Positions 17,597 to 26,827 are shown, counted from the stretch's first letter. The stretch is DNA of 64,000 bases from Thiothrix sp. UBA5583 (GCA_002425225.1 DILV01000029.1:1-64000); one strand, 5' to 3'. Notes: generated from the sequence alone by a model not told the origin. Numbers and translations: made by a program.

Positions 17597-19313
17597 TCGG
17601 GGTTTCCTCCGCCACGCGCAGCACTTCTTCCAATGTGGTTACACCCTTGAGGGCTTTCATCAGGCCATCTTCATACATGGTACGCATTCCAGCCTTGCGA
17701 GCCTGTTCCTGCAACACGCCAGCATCTTCATGCTTGAGGATCAGGCGGCGCACAGGGTCATCCATCACCAGAATTTCATGGATGGCACTACGCCCCTTGT
17801 AACCGGTATTGCCACAGGCATTACATCCCCTGGCGTGCCACAGGCGCAGTTCGCCTTCCGGCTGGTATTTGCGCAACCCCAGTTCCTGCTCAATTTCAGG
17901 CAATACCGGGTGCGATTCGCGGCATTGCGGGCACAAACGCCGTACCAGCCGCTGGGCAAGGATGCCGTTGACCGTGGAAGTGATCAGGTAATCTTCAATC
18001 CCCATGTCCAGCAAACGGGTGATACCGCTGGCAGCATCATTGGTATGCAGGGTGGAAAGCACCAGATGTCCGGTCAGGGCTGACTGGATGGCAATGCGGG
18101 CGGTTTCCACATCACGCATTTCCCCAATCATGATGATGTCCGGGTCCTGACGCACGATGGAACGCAAGGCGTCGGCAAAGGTGAGGCCAATTTTGGGGTT
18201 GGCCTGAATCTGGTTGATGCCTTCCAGCTCATATTCCACCGGATCCTCCACCGTCAACACCTTGTTTTCCGTGGTGTTTAACTGGGTGAGGGCGGAATAC
18301 AGGGTAGTGGTTTTACCGGAACCGGTCGGCCCTGTCACCAGAATGACCCCGTGCGGTGCATCCAGTTGCTGTTGGATTTTACGCAAGTTATCGTCGGAAA
18401 ATCCCAGGGTATTCAGGTCAAGTTTGACACTGTGCTTGTCGAGCAGACGCATGACCACACTTTCACCGTGCATGGTAGGAACCGTGGATACACGCATGTC
18501 GATTTCCTTACCCTGTGCCCGTAGCTGGATGCGCCCATCCTGGGGTAAACGGCGCTCGGCAATGTTCAAGCGTGCCATCAGCTTGAGGCGGGAAATGATC
18601 GCAGCGGTCAATTGCTGCGGCGGTGAATCCACCTCGTGGATGACACCATCAATGCGGTAACGTACCTTCAGATGGTTCTCGAATGGCTCGATATGGATGT
18701 CGGAAGCCCGTTGGCTCATGGCATTGGTCATGATCTGGTTGACCAGCCGAATGACTGGTGCTTCACTAGCCATGTCTTTCAGATGTTCGATGTCATCCAG
18801 ATTATCATCATGACTGCTGATTTCAAACTCATCATCCCCTGCCCCGGCTTCCTTGCGGCCTGCTTCATTGCCGTACAGACGCTCGATATTGGCACGGATT
18901 TCACTGGGCAAACCCAGCAGCGGCTCCACCAGCTTGCCACTCGCCATACGGATTGCATCCAGAGCAAACTGATCCTGCGGATTGGACATGGCAACCACCA
19001 GCCGTTCTGTTTCCGCCAATACCGGCACAACTTCAGCGTTGCGCATGTAATTGACAGCGATGCCGGGGTTTTCAACCGCCAGAGAAGGATAATCCTTGCT
19101 GAGCGCCATGCGCACATTCAAATGGCGTGACAGGACAAAAGCCACCTCCTGTTCGGTCAGCATACCCAAACGCACCAGCACACTGCCGAGCGGCTGACGT
19201 ATCTCGGTCTGCGCACGCAAGGCACGCTCAAGATCAACGGGTTTTAGTTTGCCTAGTTTGACCAGCCTTTCGCCAAACATTGCGGCTGGAGCATGAGATG
19301 TCGCAACCTGCAT
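17583..19313 (-). CDS. gspE: Type II secretion ATPase GspE
   Basis: 576 aa. An N-terminal GspE/MshEN domain (about 10-150) precedes the hexameric ATPase: Walker A GPTGSGKTTTLYSAL, Asp box VEDPVEYELEGINQIQ, Walker B DIIMIGEMRDVETA, His box STLHTNDAA. A tetracysteine zinc motif (LCPQCRESH and CNACGNTGYKGR) is typical of GspE. It powers pseudopilus assembly. It is first gene of the operon. gspC, D, L, M and the prepilin peptidase are not in the window and must lie elsewhere. The region 19314-19409 upstream holds no obvious strong promoter. Confidence 0.95.
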   Translation of the reverse strand: MQVATSHAPAAMFGERLVKLGKLKPVDLERALRAQTEIRQPLGSVLVRLGMLTEQEVAFVLSRHLNVRMALSKDYPSLAVENPGIAVNYMRNAEVVPVLAETERLVVAMSNPQDQFALDAIRMASGKLVEPLLGLPSEIRANIERLYGNEAGRKEAGAGDDEFEISSHDDNLDDIEHLKDMASEAPVIRLVNQIMTNAMSQRASDIHIEPFENHLKVRYRIDGVIHEVDSPPQQLTAAIISRLKLMARLNIAERRLPQDGRIQLRAQGKEIDMRVSTVPTMHGESVVMRLLDKHSVKLDLNTLGFSDDNLRKIQQQLDAPHGVILVTGPTGSGKTTTLYSALTQLNTTENKVLTVEDPVEYELEGINQIQANPKIGLTFADALRSIVRQDPDIIMIGEMRDVETARIAIQSALTGHLVLSTLHTNDAASGITRLLDMGIEDYLITSTVNGILAQRLVRRLCPQCRESHPVLPEIEQELGLRKYQPEGELRLWHARGCNACGNTGYKGRSAIHEILVMDDPVRRLILKHEDAGVLQEQARKAGMRTMYEDGLMKALKGVTTLEEVLRVAEETPNASL

Positions 19314-19409
19314 GAGAGTTCTGTCTTTTTTATTATTGTGTTGGCTTATTCTATGAAGGTAGGGGAAACATGCAAGCAGTTTCCCCCCGAACGGTCAGTA
19401 AAATGAAAA

Positions 19410-19922
19410 CTAGAAACCAGCCCCACCCATGAACATCGCGCCACCGATGCCTGCCACCATCAAGCCGATCATCATCACGATGAAAACCAGCGCCATGATA
19501 CCAACCAGTTTCCAGAAACTGGCCTGCTGTGCCAAAGCCGCTTCCAGATCAGCCACGCCCAGCGATTCGACCGCACGTTTGATGGAACCGGCATAACGCA
19601 ACAGGTAAAGGGAAGCCATGAAGTAAATAACTGCTATCAGCAAATACATCACGCCCATGCCGATCATGATGCCTGCACCTGCCATTGCTCCCAATTCAGC
19701 ATCCGCCCCTCCCATCGAACCCATCATGGCACTACCCAGCAACATCGGCAGTGATCCCAAGGCCATTAAAGCAGCACCGATAAAGCCCAGAATGGCAAGA
19801 AACAAGACCCACGGGCGGGTTTTACTCAGTGAATCGACAATGCTGTCGGTCAACACGCCGGAACCACCAGCAACATCACGCACACTGGAACGTGGCGTGG
19901 CAAAAGCATCCTGAACACTCAT
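19410..19922 (-). CDS. Small membrane protein with three hydrophobic segments (DUF5362-like)
   Basis: 170 aa from ATG 19922, which has AGGATAG upstream; the open frame reaches 20282 but the extra part has no protein character. A short cytoplasmic N-terminus is followed by a membrane span (PWVLFLAILGFIGAALMALG), a Gly/Met-rich loop (GSAMMGSMGGADAEL), a second span (IMIGMGVMYLLIAVIYFMAS), an amphipathic link (KRAVESLGVADLEAALAQQA) and a third span. The layout resembles the DUF5362 group by memory only. Function is unknown. It sits between gspE and a divergent VWA gene. Confidence 0.7.
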   Translation of the reverse strand: MSVQDAFATPRSSVRDVAGGSGVLTDSIVDSLSKTRPWVLFLAILGFIGAALMALGSLPMLLGSAMMGSMGGADAELGAMAGAGIMIGMGVMYLLIAVIYFMASLYLLRYAGSIKRAVESLGVADLEAALAQQASFWKLVGIMALVFIVMMIGLMVAGIGGAMFMGGAGF

Positions 19923-20070
19923 GGTGTCTATCCTTTTATTGTTGAAAACATCCAATTTAGCACCAAAGCGGTAAAAAAACCCACGTTTCCTCCAGACGGT
20001 GCTAATCTCAATGGGAATGGGCGCTGCTGGAATGCAGCATACGCGAGTGTCAACCTCACAGAAAATCCTG

Positions 20071-21180
20071 ATGAATATTGTAAAACTGGCCTGGATGGTC
20101 GCCTTATTCCTGTTCCCCTGCATCAGCCTGAGTGCTGGTACTACCAACACGGTCATCGTGCTGGATGCATCCAACAGCATGTGGGGGCAAATCGACGGCA
20201 AAAGCAAAATCGAAATTGCCCGCGACAACCTTGCACAACTGTTGCAAACACCAGCCGCACCCCAAAGCATCACCCTGATCACTTACGGTAGCCAGCACAA
20301 ATCCGACTGTCAGGATATTGCCGTACAACAAGCCAGTACCCCGGCAGAACTACTGCAACAAGCCAGCAGTATCATGCCCAAGGGGCGCTCCCCCATCAGT
20401 GCCGCCATTACCCAGGCAGCGACACGGGGCAACCACATCCTGCTGGTCAGTGACGGGCAGGAAAGCTGTGATGCCGACCCTTGTGCCGCAGCCAAACAAC
20501 TGAAAGCCAGCGACCCCGAGTTGCGTATCCATGTACTTGGCTTCCGGGATGACCCTGCCTCACAACTGCGTTGTATCGCCGAGCATACAGGCGGCACATT
20601 TGCCCTTGCCGGGGACACTGCCGCACTGGCGAAACTGCTGGAGACACCAGTTGCCAATGCGACTACCACCACGCCAGCCATACCGGCAGACACACCCGGA
20701 ACCCTGCAACTCACGCTGGGCGCAGGCAACAGCCTTGACAACCTGCCCGCCAGTTTTCTGCTGTATGATGCACGTGGCGAACACCTCAACACCTTCACCA
20801 CCCGCAAGGAAATCTCCCGGCAACTCCCCCCCGGACAATACCGGGTAGATGTACTGTGGGGGCAACTGAAACTGTCCGAAACCCTGCAAGTCACCGCAGG
20901 GCAAACCACTACACACCGTTTCGATCTGGGTGGCATGGGCAAACTGGTGCTGGACGCCATTGACAGCCGCCAGAATCCGCTGGATGCCAATTTCACCTTG
21001 TACACCCGCGATGGCAACTTCCTGTCCGATCGCCTGCTGAAATCCAGCATTACCGAACAACTACCAGCCGGTTCATACCGCATCAAGGCCGTGCGTAACC
21101 GCCAAAGCCAGGAAGCCACCCTGGAAGTCGCTGCCGATGGCGAAAGCCGCCACACCTTTGTGTTTGGTCAAGCCGACTGA
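20071..21180 (+). CDS. Secreted von Willebrand factor A domain protein
   Basis: 369 aa from ATG 20071 (signal peptide MNIVKLAWMVALFLFPCISL). The VWA domain starts at once with the MIDAS motif VLDASNSMWG (DxSxS), then LITYGSQHKSDC and LLVSDGQESCDADPC; paired cysteines suggest a disulfide-bonded periplasmic domain. The C-terminal half has two beta-domain repeats (LPASFLLYDARGEHLNTFTT and LDANFTLYTRDGNFLSDRLL), each ending with a PAGSYR/PPGQYR turn, so it is an internal duplication. The role is probably metal-dependent protein binding in the periplasm. The ribosome site is weak and the exact start is less certain. Confidence 0.8.
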   Translation: MNIVKLAWMVALFLFPCISLSAGTTNTVIVLDASNSMWGQIDGKSKIEIARDNLAQLLQTPAAPQSITLITYGSQHKSDCQDIAVQQASTPAELLQQASSIMPKGRSPISAAITQAATRGNHILLVSDGQESCDADPCAAAKQLKASDPELRIHVLGFRDDPASQLRCIAEHTGGTFALAGDTAALAKLLETPVANATTTTPAIPADTPGTLQLTLGAGNSLDNLPASFLLYDARGEHLNTFTTRKEISRQLPPGQYRVDVLWGQLKLSETLQVTAGQTTTHRFDLGGMGKLVLDAIDSRQNPLDANFTLYTRDGNFLSDRLLKSSITEQLPAGSYRIKAVRNRQSQEATLEVAADGESRHTFVFGQAD

Positions 21181-21376
21181 AAAAAGATTCCGCTGGCACT
21201 TGCCCAGCTCCTGATGCAAAATGCAGATGGGGCGTCGCGGTGCATTCGCTAAAGATGAAAAAATAACGCAAACTTTCACGAACCACTTCGCACATCCCCG
21301 GTCTAATCCGATACCAGCTATAAGAATCTGGCATGAGCCACTACACATAACACAGCTTGTTAAAGGAGCTATCTGT

Positions 21377-21646
21377 ATGAAACATTTCGTTTATTCCCTC
21401 AGCGCCATTGCCCTGTCCGCAGCCATGCTGTCCGGTTGTGGCGCTCCCATGAACAACGCACAAACCGGCGCCATTGCAGGTTCAGTGATTGGCGGGGTTG
21501 TGGGTCATCAATTTGGTGAGGGTGAAGGCAAAACCGCAGCAACCATCGCGGGCGGTATCGCGGGCGGTTACATTGGCGGTCAACTGGGTGCTGGTCAGGA
21601 TCGTTATGTCCAGCCACAACCACAACCTTACTACCGCCCCTACTAA
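21377..21646 (+). CDS. Glycine-zipper lipoprotein, 17 kDa antigen-like
   Basis: 89 aa from ATG 21377 with AAAGGAG upstream. A lipoprotein signal with lipobox LSGC is followed by APMNNAQTGAIAGSVIGGVV and a glycine zipper (GKTAATIAGGIAGGYIGGQL), then a short Pro/Gln tail. This is the Rick_17kDa_Anti pattern of small outer-membrane lipoproteins. It lies 72 bases before a longer paralogue that shares the segment NAQTGAI-GS-GGVVGHQFG. The exact function is unknown; such proteins affect envelope stability in other bacteria. Confidence 0.85.
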   Translation: MKHFVYSLSAIALSAAMLSGCGAPMNNAQTGAIAGSVIGGVVGHQFGEGEGKTAATIAGGIAGGYIGGQLGAGQDRYVQPQPQPYYRPY

Positions 21647-21660
21647 GACATGCCCCACAA

Positions 21661-21682
21661 GCAGCCCTGTCGCATGGGCTGC
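21661..21682 (+). terminator. Hairpin between the two glycine-zipper genes
   Basis: The perfect 7-bp stem GCAGCCC/GGGCTGC with an 8-base loop lies between the two lipoprotein genes. There is no T run, so it is more likely an attenuator or mRNA-stability hairpin than a full terminator. Confidence 0.4.
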
Positions 21683-21718
21683 GCAGTGGGCAGCCGATCA
21701 AGAACCAAGGAGTTTTTT

Positions 21719-22171
21719 ATGAAAAAGACAATGGTGCACACCGTAGCAACTTCTGCCATCGCATCCTTACTACTGGCAGGCTGTGTAGCTGCTCCAATGG
21801 ATAATGCCCAAACAGGTGCCATCGTTGGCTCGGTACTGGGTGGGGTTGTCGGGCATCAATTCGGTGATGGCGACGGCAGAACAGCCGCCACGATTGCTGG
21901 TACCATCCTGGGTGGTTATCTGGGTTCGCAGTTTGGCAGTCAGTATGACCGCCAGCGCCTTGGTTATGCCGTTTCCAGTGGTAGCCCCGTCAGTTGGCAA
22001 AACCCACAGACTGGCTATCGCTACAATGCAACGCCTGGGCAGGCTTATACAACCAATAATAACCAGGTTTGCCGCCCGGTTAACGTAACTGGCTATATCG
22101 ACGGACAAGCGCAAAACGTACAAATGCGTGCTTGCCGCCAACCAAATGGTCAATGGGTTACTGTTAACTAA
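21719..22171 (+). CDS. Glycine-zipper lipoprotein, 17 kDa surface antigen family
   Basis: 150 aa from ATG 21719 with AAGGAG upstream. A lipoprotein signal (lipobox LAGC) leads to PMDNAQTGAIVGSVLGGVVG and the zipper GRTAATIAGTILGGYLGSQF. Unlike its neighbour it has a C-terminal domain (VSWQNPQTGYRYNATPGQAY, then VCRPVNVTGYIDGQAQNVQM and RACRQPNGQWVTV) with two cysteines, the arrangement of the complete 17 kDa antigen family. It looks like the full-length form, and the upstream gene like a shortened tandem copy. A clear terminator follows. Confidence 0.85.
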   Translation: MKKTMVHTVATSAIASLLLAGCVAAPMDNAQTGAIVGSVLGGVVGHQFGDGDGRTAATIAGTILGGYLGSQFGSQYDRQRLGYAVSSGSPVSWQNPQTGYRYNATPGQAYTTNNNQVCRPVNVTGYIDGQAQNVQMRACRQPNGQWVTVN

Positions 22172-22187
22172 ACAGTGATTATTGGGT

Positions 22188-22220
22188 CTTGCCCCTTGTC
22201 CTGCGGGTGTGCGGGGCAAG
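22188..22220 (+). terminator. Terminator after glycine-zipper genes
   Basis: The stem CTTGCCCC/GGGGCAAG (8 bp) is followed by GGGGGTTTCTT. The position, 17 bases after the stop codon, fits a rho-independent terminator with a short T tract. Confidence 0.6.
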
Positions 22221-22303
22221 GGGGTTTCTTGCAGGCATTTCTTCCTTCCCTCCCCTTCCCTGTATACAATCCCCCCTCAATCAAGCCATAACATGAGTAG
22301 CGC

Positions 22304-22675
22304 ATGGACATTGTATATGTACGCGACCTGCGTCTGGATGCCCGGATTGGCATTTATGAGTGGGAAAAACGTATCCTCCAGAAAATCCGTATTGACCTTG
22401 AGATGGCCTGGGACAACCGCCCTCCAGCCGCCAGTGACAATATCCAGGACACCCTCAACTACAAGACCGCTAGTAAACGGGTGATAGAACTGGTAGCGCA
22501 GGATCACTACGAATTGGTGGAACGTCTGGCAGAAACCATTGCCAGCACCTTGATGGCGGAATTGCAGATTCCCTGGATTCGGGTCACGGTTGGCAAACCG
22601 GGAGCGGTTCGCGGTTCCAGTGAAGTCGGGGTCAGAATTGAACGGGGAAATCCGCAATGGCAAATGTCTACATAA
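22304..22675 (+). CDS. folB: Dihydroneopterin aldolase FolB
   Basis: 123 aa, typical FolB length. Conserved features are IGIYEWEKRILQKIRIDLEM, DTLNYKTASKRV, the ERLAETIAS helix (catalytic Glu region) and VTVGKPGAVRGSSEVGV near the end. It converts 7,8-dihydroneopterin to 6-hydroxymethyl-dihydropterin and glycolaldehyde in folate synthesis, and many homologues also epimerise. It overlaps folK by 19 bases, so the two consecutive folate enzymes are coupled. No alternative function is suggested. Confidence 0.93.
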   Translation: MDIVYVRDLRLDARIGIYEWEKRILQKIRIDLEMAWDNRPPAASDNIQDTLNYKTASKRVIELVAQDHYELVERLAETIASTLMAELQIPWIRVTVGKPGAVRGSSEVGVRIERGNPQWQMST

Positions 22676-23145
22676 GCATCGGCAGCAATATCGACCGAGA
22701 AACCAACATCTGTTCCTGCATCCAGCGACTCAGGCAGGCATTCAGGCGTATCACCCTGTCCCATGTCTATGAAAGCCCGGCAGAGGGTTTTAGCGGGGAA
22801 CCCTTCCTGAATCTGGTTGCCGGTTTTGATACCAACCTGTCACCGGACAAACTACGCATCTGGTTGCGCCAACTGGAAGATGACCACGGCAGAATCCGCA
22901 GCCGGGAAAAATACAGTGACCGCACGCTGGATGCCGATCTGCTGATGTACGGCGACCTGAACCTGCAACCCGGACAAAACCTGCCACACAACGATATATT
23001 GCGTTACCCGTTTGTCCTGTTCCCGCTAGCAGAAATTGCCTCTGAGGCGTTACATCCAGCCCTGCAACAAAACATCGGCACACTGGCAAGCGAATCCATT
23101 TTGTCTGCCAGCTCGCTCAAACCTGTCAAGCTGACCTGCCGCTAA
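22657..23145 (+). CDS. folK: 6-hydroxymethyl-7,8-dihydropterin pyrophosphokinase FolK
   Basis: 162 aa, family length. The start YISIGSNIDRETN and later HVYESPAEGFSGEPFLNLVA, EDDHGRIRSREKYSDRTLDA and DADLLMYGD are the HPPK signature regions (RTLDADLL-type). It transfers pyrophosphate from ATP to the FolB product. It begins inside the end of folB. The 3-base gap to the convergent gene at 23149 leaves no room for a separate terminator. Confidence 0.93.
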   Translation: MANVYISIGSNIDRETNICSCIQRLRQAFRRITLSHVYESPAEGFSGEPFLNLVAGFDTNLSPDKLRIWLRQLEDDHGRIRSREKYSDRTLDADLLMYGDLNLQPGQNLPHNDILRYPFVLFPLAEIASEALHPALQQNIGTLASESILSASSLKPVKLTCR

Positions 23146-23148
23146 CTG

Positions 23149-23637
23149 TCAGGCAGCAAAATGCTGTTTCAACTGCTGGATAAACTGATCCAGCCGGGCA
23201 TCCAGCCCGCCGCGCTGCCGTGCAGCCAAACGTGCCAGCGGGTTGCTGGTTTCCTGAACAGCGGTAAACGTAACACGGGTTCCGCCCGGAACCGAATTCA
23301 GACGTGCCTGACGGGTTCCCCGGCTGCTACCCTGGTGGATTTCAAGCACCAATTCCTGTTGCGGGGTCTCCTTGAGCTTGCGAAGGGTAGCGGGTGAGCC
23401 CCGCGATGCCTTTTCCAGCCAGCGCAAACCGGCATCATCATCCAGCATTTGCACACTTTGCAGATCCTGCCTCCACTGAGTCTGGGCTTGCAGGTTATTC
23501 AGGGCTTCCCAGACTTCAGCCGTTGGAGCCTTGAGCAACTCCACCCGTGTGACCTGCTGACGTGGCGGCAAACCCAGCCCAATGAGCAACGGCAACAACA
23601 GCAGCAACACGCCGACACTTAATGCGATCCACATCAT
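23149..23637 (-). CDS. SRPBCC-fold protein with N-terminal membrane anchor
   Basis: 162 aa. One N-terminal membrane helix (IALSVGVLLLLLPLLIGLGL) leads to a START/SRPBCC-type domain: the family pattern VTRVELLKAPTAEVWEALNN, WRQDLQSVQMLDDDAGLRW, GTRVTFTAVQE and a C-terminal helix. Polyketide-cyclase-like proteins of this sort bind hydrophobic ligands. The ligand is unknown. It starts with two ATGs; the second is possible too. Single gene, convergent with folK. Confidence 0.75.
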   Translation of the reverse strand: MMWIALSVGVLLLLLPLLIGLGLPPRQQVTRVELLKAPTAEVWEALNNLQAQTQWRQDLQSVQMLDDDAGLRWLEKASRGSPATLRKLKETPQQELVLEIHQGSSRGTRQARLNSVPGGTRVTFTAVQETSNPLARLAARQRGGLDARLDQFIQQLKQHFAA

Positions 23638-23686
23638 TTTCCATTCATCCCTTAATGAAGAACCCTGATTATAGCCTCAAACGCGA

Positions 23687-23709
23687 AAAGCCCGGACTAG
23701 CCGGGCTTT
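23687..23709 (-). terminator. Terminator of the rpmB-rpmG operon
   Basis: The 9-bp stem AAAGCCCGG/CCGGGCTTT with a 5-base loop ends in TTTT on the minus strand, 25 bases after the rpmG stop. Confidence 0.8.
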
Positions 23710-23733
23710 CAAGAATCGCAAAAACCAGATCAA

Positions 23734-23904
23734 TTACTTGATCTTGGCTTCCTTGAACATAACATGCTTGCGCACAACCGGATCGTACTTGCTGAACTCC
23801 AGTTTGTCTGGGGTAGTACGCTTGTTTTTGGTTGTGGTGTAATAAAAACCGGTTCCTGCGGAAGAAACCAGCTTGATCTTGTCACGACCGCCTTTCTTAG
23901 CCAT
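23734..23904 (-). CDS. rpmG: 50S ribosomal protein L33
   Basis: 56 aa, read from the bases: [20 protein letters not shown], then [20 protein letters not shown] and a C-terminus ending FKEAKIK. This is the full L33, of the form without zinc cysteines. GGAGG lies 9 bases before the start. It is the second gene of the rpmB-rpmG pair, 19 bases after rpmB, and is followed by a strong hairpin terminator. Confidence 0.95.
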   Translation of the reverse strand: MAKKGGRDKIKLVSSAGTGFYYTTTKNKRTTPDKLEFSKYDPVVRKHVMFKEAKIK

Positions 23905-23923
23905 TTGCTGTTACCTCCGTCAA

Positions 23924-24160
23924 TTAAACTTTTTCGCCACGGGAACGCATGTCAGCAAGAACGGTATCAATACCTTTCTTGTCGATAATACGCATACCGC
24001 TGGCAGAAACGCGCAGACTTACCCAACGTCCTTCGCTTTCAACCCAGAAGCGCTTGGAATGCAGGTTGGGCAGAAAACGGCGCTTGGTCTTGTTATTGGC
24101 GTGCGATACGTTGTTACCTGTAATCGGACGCTTACCTGTTACCTGACATACACGAGACAT
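23924..24160 (-). CDS. rpmB: 50S ribosomal protein L28
   Basis: 78 aa from ATG 24160: [20 protein letters not shown], then [20 protein letters not shown]. This is the standard L28 sequence and length. Upstream in-frame codons to 24286 are not part of the protein. rpmB-rpmG is the conserved proteobacterial pair. L28 is in the large subunit near the E site. Confidence 0.95.
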   Translation of the reverse strand: MSRVCQVTGKRPITGNNVSHANNKTKRRFLPNLHSKRFWVESEGRWVSLRVSASGMRIIDKKGIDTVLADMRSRGEKV

Positions 24161-24251
24161 CGGGATACTCCAAATTCTGCGATTCTGAAACTCTAAAGGT
24201 GCGCGAGGATACCAGAACAACCTGCCACAAGCAACCAACATACCTGTTTTT

Positions 24252-25115
24252 TTACAGCAAACTGGCTTGCCCGATTTCAGTGGCAAACGCGGGTAAATCT
24301 GCCAACCCCGGTAGCTTTTCCTGCAATTGCTGGTGAAACATCAGCGCCAGTTCCGGGGCAAGCTGGTTGTCAGGTGTATGCAGAAAAATGCGCGGGCGCT
24401 TGCCTTCCCGTATCCAGCGGGCTGTTTGCGCTACCCAGCGATCCAGCCAGGCATGATTGTCTGCCAGCACGGGATGCCCGATATAACGCAATACCGGGCG
24501 TTCCGCTGTGGCATCCAGTTGCACCGGCAAACGCGGCTTGCGGGTCTGGGCTTCACGGGTAGCCTCATCCATTGGCAAAGCGGCATGGAGCGGGCGACTC
24601 TCAAAAATCACCCGATCCACCCCCAGCTTTTCCAGCAGGGCATTATACGTCGCACGCACAGGGGTATCAGTGAAAAATGCCGGATGCCGCACTTCTACCG
24701 CATATTGGTAGTCGGCTGGCAAATCACGCAGGAAAGTTTCCAGCATCGGCAATTCATCCGGGGAAAACGAAGCAGGCAACTGAATCATCAGGCCGTTGAG
24801 ACGCTGCCCGAGTGGCTCCATGCGTTGCAGGAATTCCAGGGCTTCCTTGCGGGCATGGATCAAATGATGCTGATGGGTAATGGCACGGGGAAACTTGCAA
24901 CTGAAACGGAAGGTATCCGGCGTTGCTGCCATCCAGCGCAACACCATTTCGCTGGAGGGGGTGGAATAAAAGGTGGTGTTGCCTTCCACCGCATTGAATA
25001 CCCGTGCGTATTGCGCCAGAAACTCAGCCGGACGGGCATCTGCCCGGAACAAGGAGCCTTTCCAGTGAGCATTTGCCCACAACGGCAGGCCCAGATAATA
25101 AGGTAGTGGATTCAT
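24252..25115 (-). CDS. DUF72 (YecE) family protein
   Basis: 287 aa. The start [52 protein letters not shown] and [11 protein letters not shown] are the DUF72/YecE TIM-barrel signature. GGAG lies 7 bases before ATG. The biochemical function of the family is not established. It lies alone between rpmB and the cardiolipin synthase gene on the same strand, with a 52-base gap to the latter. Confidence 0.9.
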   Translation of the reverse strand: MNPLPYYLGLPLWANAHWKGSLFRADARPAEFLAQYARVFNAVEGNTTFYSTPSSEMVLRWMAATPDTFRFSCKFPRAITHQHHLIHARKEALEFLQRMEPLGQRLNGLMIQLPASFSPDELPMLETFLRDLPADYQYAVEVRHPAFFTDTPVRATYNALLEKLGVDRVIFESRPLHAALPMDEATREAQTRKPRLPVQLDATAERPVLRYIGHPVLADNHAWLDRWVAQTARWIREGKRPRIFLHTPDNQLAPELALMFHQQLQEKLPGLADLPAFATEIGQASLL

Positions 25116-25167
25116 CCCTTGACTCCATTACTGTAATATCAAAACCTTAGCATATAATATCAATTAG

Positions 25168-26601
25168 TTACAATATTGGCGCCAGCAATCTTGCAATATT
25201 TTCAAGCAACTTGGCGGATTTCCCCAGTTTTCGCCGCTGTTTTTTGCTCACTTTGCGGGCGTTGGCGCAAATGGCAAGGAAATCCTGTTCCAGCTTGCCT
25301 GCTATTTCATTGCCATAGAAGAACAGGTTGCCCTCGAAATTGAGACGGAAACTGCGCTGATCCATGTTTGCCGAGCCTAGCGTGGCGAAATTGCCGTCAA
25401 TCATCACGGCTTTGGCATGGGGCATGGCACGGTGCATTTCAAACACCTGCACCCCGACTTCCAGCAATTCATCAATAAAGGAACGCCCCGCCGCCAACAC
25501 CAACGGGTGATCGGAACGCCCCGGCAACAACAGGCGTACATCCACTCCCCGCAAAGCGGCTGTCTGCAAGGCCATCAGGATGGGTTTATCCGGCACAAAA
25601 TACGGTGTTTCGATCCAGATACGTTCACTGGCAAGGTTCATGGCAGCAAACAAGACAGTATGGATGGCTTGCCAGCGTTCATCCGCTGGGCCACTGGCAA
25701 GGAACTGCGCACAAATATTCCCGACGGGCTGTAAGGGCGGGAAATAGGTTGCGCTGACCAAATCCTCCCCGGTCGCGTGATACCAGTCCTGACAAAACAC
25801 TTCCTGCAAGGCATAAGCAACCGGGCCACGCACACTGGCGTGCAGATCCTGCCAGGGTTCACCGCGCCCGGCATACACATCCCCCACATTCATCCCGCCG
25901 GTAAAGGCAAGGTTGCCATCCACGATGACGACTTTGCGGTGGTTTCGGTTGTTGAGGTTCAAGCGGCGGCTGAGAATACTGACCTTGAGAAAACGTTCCA
26001 CCTGCCCGCCCGCTGCCTGCAAATCGGCAAAAAAGCGCGGTTTTGCCTGACGGGAACCGACATCATCCAACAACAGCCGCACCTCCACCCCACGTTGTGC
26101 CGCCCTGAGCAAGGCATCACGCAAGCGTTGCCCGGTATAGTCAGGCTCCCAGATGTAGTAAACAAGGTGGATATGCCGGGCAGCCGCATCAAAGGCGTTT
26201 TCCAGCACAGTAAATACACCCGCACCATCACGCATGATGTCAACGGCATTACCTGCCAGCGGGCCGACCTCATCCAGTGTACGTACCAGTTTCAGCAAGG
26301 TGGGAGCTATGGCGGCAATTTGCGCCTCACCCTGCCCGTCAGGCTGCACTCTTTCCAGAGCCGGTGCCAGTTTTTCTTCTACCCTGCGGCGTTTGCGGCG
26401 GCGCAGGTGCAAACGGGTAGTGCCAAACAGCCAGAACAACAGCAAGCCGATAAAAGGCAACAACACGATCACCAGCAGCCATGCCAGCGTCGCCCCTGAT
26501 TCGCGCCGTTGCATAACGATGGTCGGCAGCAGGGTTGCCACAATAATAATGTCCAGCAGTAGCAAACCTATATTCCACCAACCTGCCAGATAAACGCTCA
26601 A
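25168..26601 (-). CDS. cls: Cardiolipin synthase
   Basis: 477 aa, Cls length. Two N-terminal membrane helices (IGLLLLDIIIVATLLPTIVM, LLVIVLLPFIGLLLFWLFG) are followed by two phospholipase-D motifs: NHRKVVIVDGNLAFTGGMN and HAKAVMIDGNFATLGSANMD (HxKxxxxD). It condenses two phosphatidylglycerols, or related donors, to cardiolipin at the inner membrane. The start is TTG at 26601 with GGAG 7 bases before it; an ATG at 26614 is in another frame. It is divergent from the betaine-lipid operon, so it is a second lipid gene next to it, though no shared control is visible. Confidence 0.93.
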   Translation of the reverse strand: MSVYLAGWWNIGLLLLDIIIVATLLPTIVMQRRESGATLAWLLVIVLLPFIGLLLFWLFGTTRLHLRRRKRRRVEEKLAPALERVQPDGQGEAQIAAIAPTLLKLVRTLDEVGPLAGNAVDIMRDGAGVFTVLENAFDAAARHIHLVYYIWEPDYTGQRLRDALLRAAQRGVEVRLLLDDVGSRQAKPRFFADLQAAGGQVERFLKVSILSRRLNLNNRNHRKVVIVDGNLAFTGGMNVGDVYAGRGEPWQDLHASVRGPVAYALQEVFCQDWYHATGEDLVSATYFPPLQPVGNICAQFLASGPADERWQAIHTVLFAAMNLASERIWIETPYFVPDKPILMALQTAALRGVDVRLLLPGRSDHPLVLAAGRSFIDELLEVGVQVFEMHRAMPHAKAVMIDGNFATLGSANMDQRSFRLNFEGNLFFYGNEIAGKLEQDFLAICANARKVSKKQRRKLGKSAKLLENIARLLAPIL

Positions 26602-26624
26602 ACTGCCACTCCATTTTGATTATT

Positions 26625-26644
26625 TAACCTGAGTTCGGGATAAG
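26625..26644 (+). repeat. 20-bp inverted repeat, left copy
   Basis: TAACCTGAGTTCGGGATAAG occurs here and, perfectly inverted, at 30823-30842. The pair frames the bta-plcP-pstS segment (4.2 kb). Chance for a 20-bp match in 64 kb is small. It may be a dispersed intergenic repeat or an element end; no transposase is present. Confidence 0.75.
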
Positions 26645-26782
26645 AACAGAAGCAACCTTTCATGTGACAATGGTGAGTAACCACACTCCACGTTGACACA
26701 CCAAAGGCTGCCCTTCCCATGCTAACACGCTTATTCTGTGAGATTGACGATTTTTGCCAACACCTACCTGTTCATAACACAA

Positions 26783-26827
26783 CCGTCATTTAACCGTCAC
26801 TATCCAGTCATTGCCCAGCCTTAATCT
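26783..26827 (+). promoter_or_regulatory. Pho-box promoter of the betaine-lipid operon
   Basis: Three 7-bp units, CCGTCAT, CCGTCAC and CAGTCAT, are each separated by 4 bases (11-bp period). This is the PhoB-box layout (consensus CTGTCAT-N4-CTGTCAT). Ten bases later comes TAATCT, a plausible -10, the usual spacing for promoters in which the Pho box replaces the -35. It lies 35 bases before btaA. Confidence 0.75.

Noticed and set aside
19923..20282. N-terminal extension of the small membrane protein gene
   Set aside because: It would overlap the divergent VWA gene, and the ribosome site and a sensible N-terminus are at ATG 19922.
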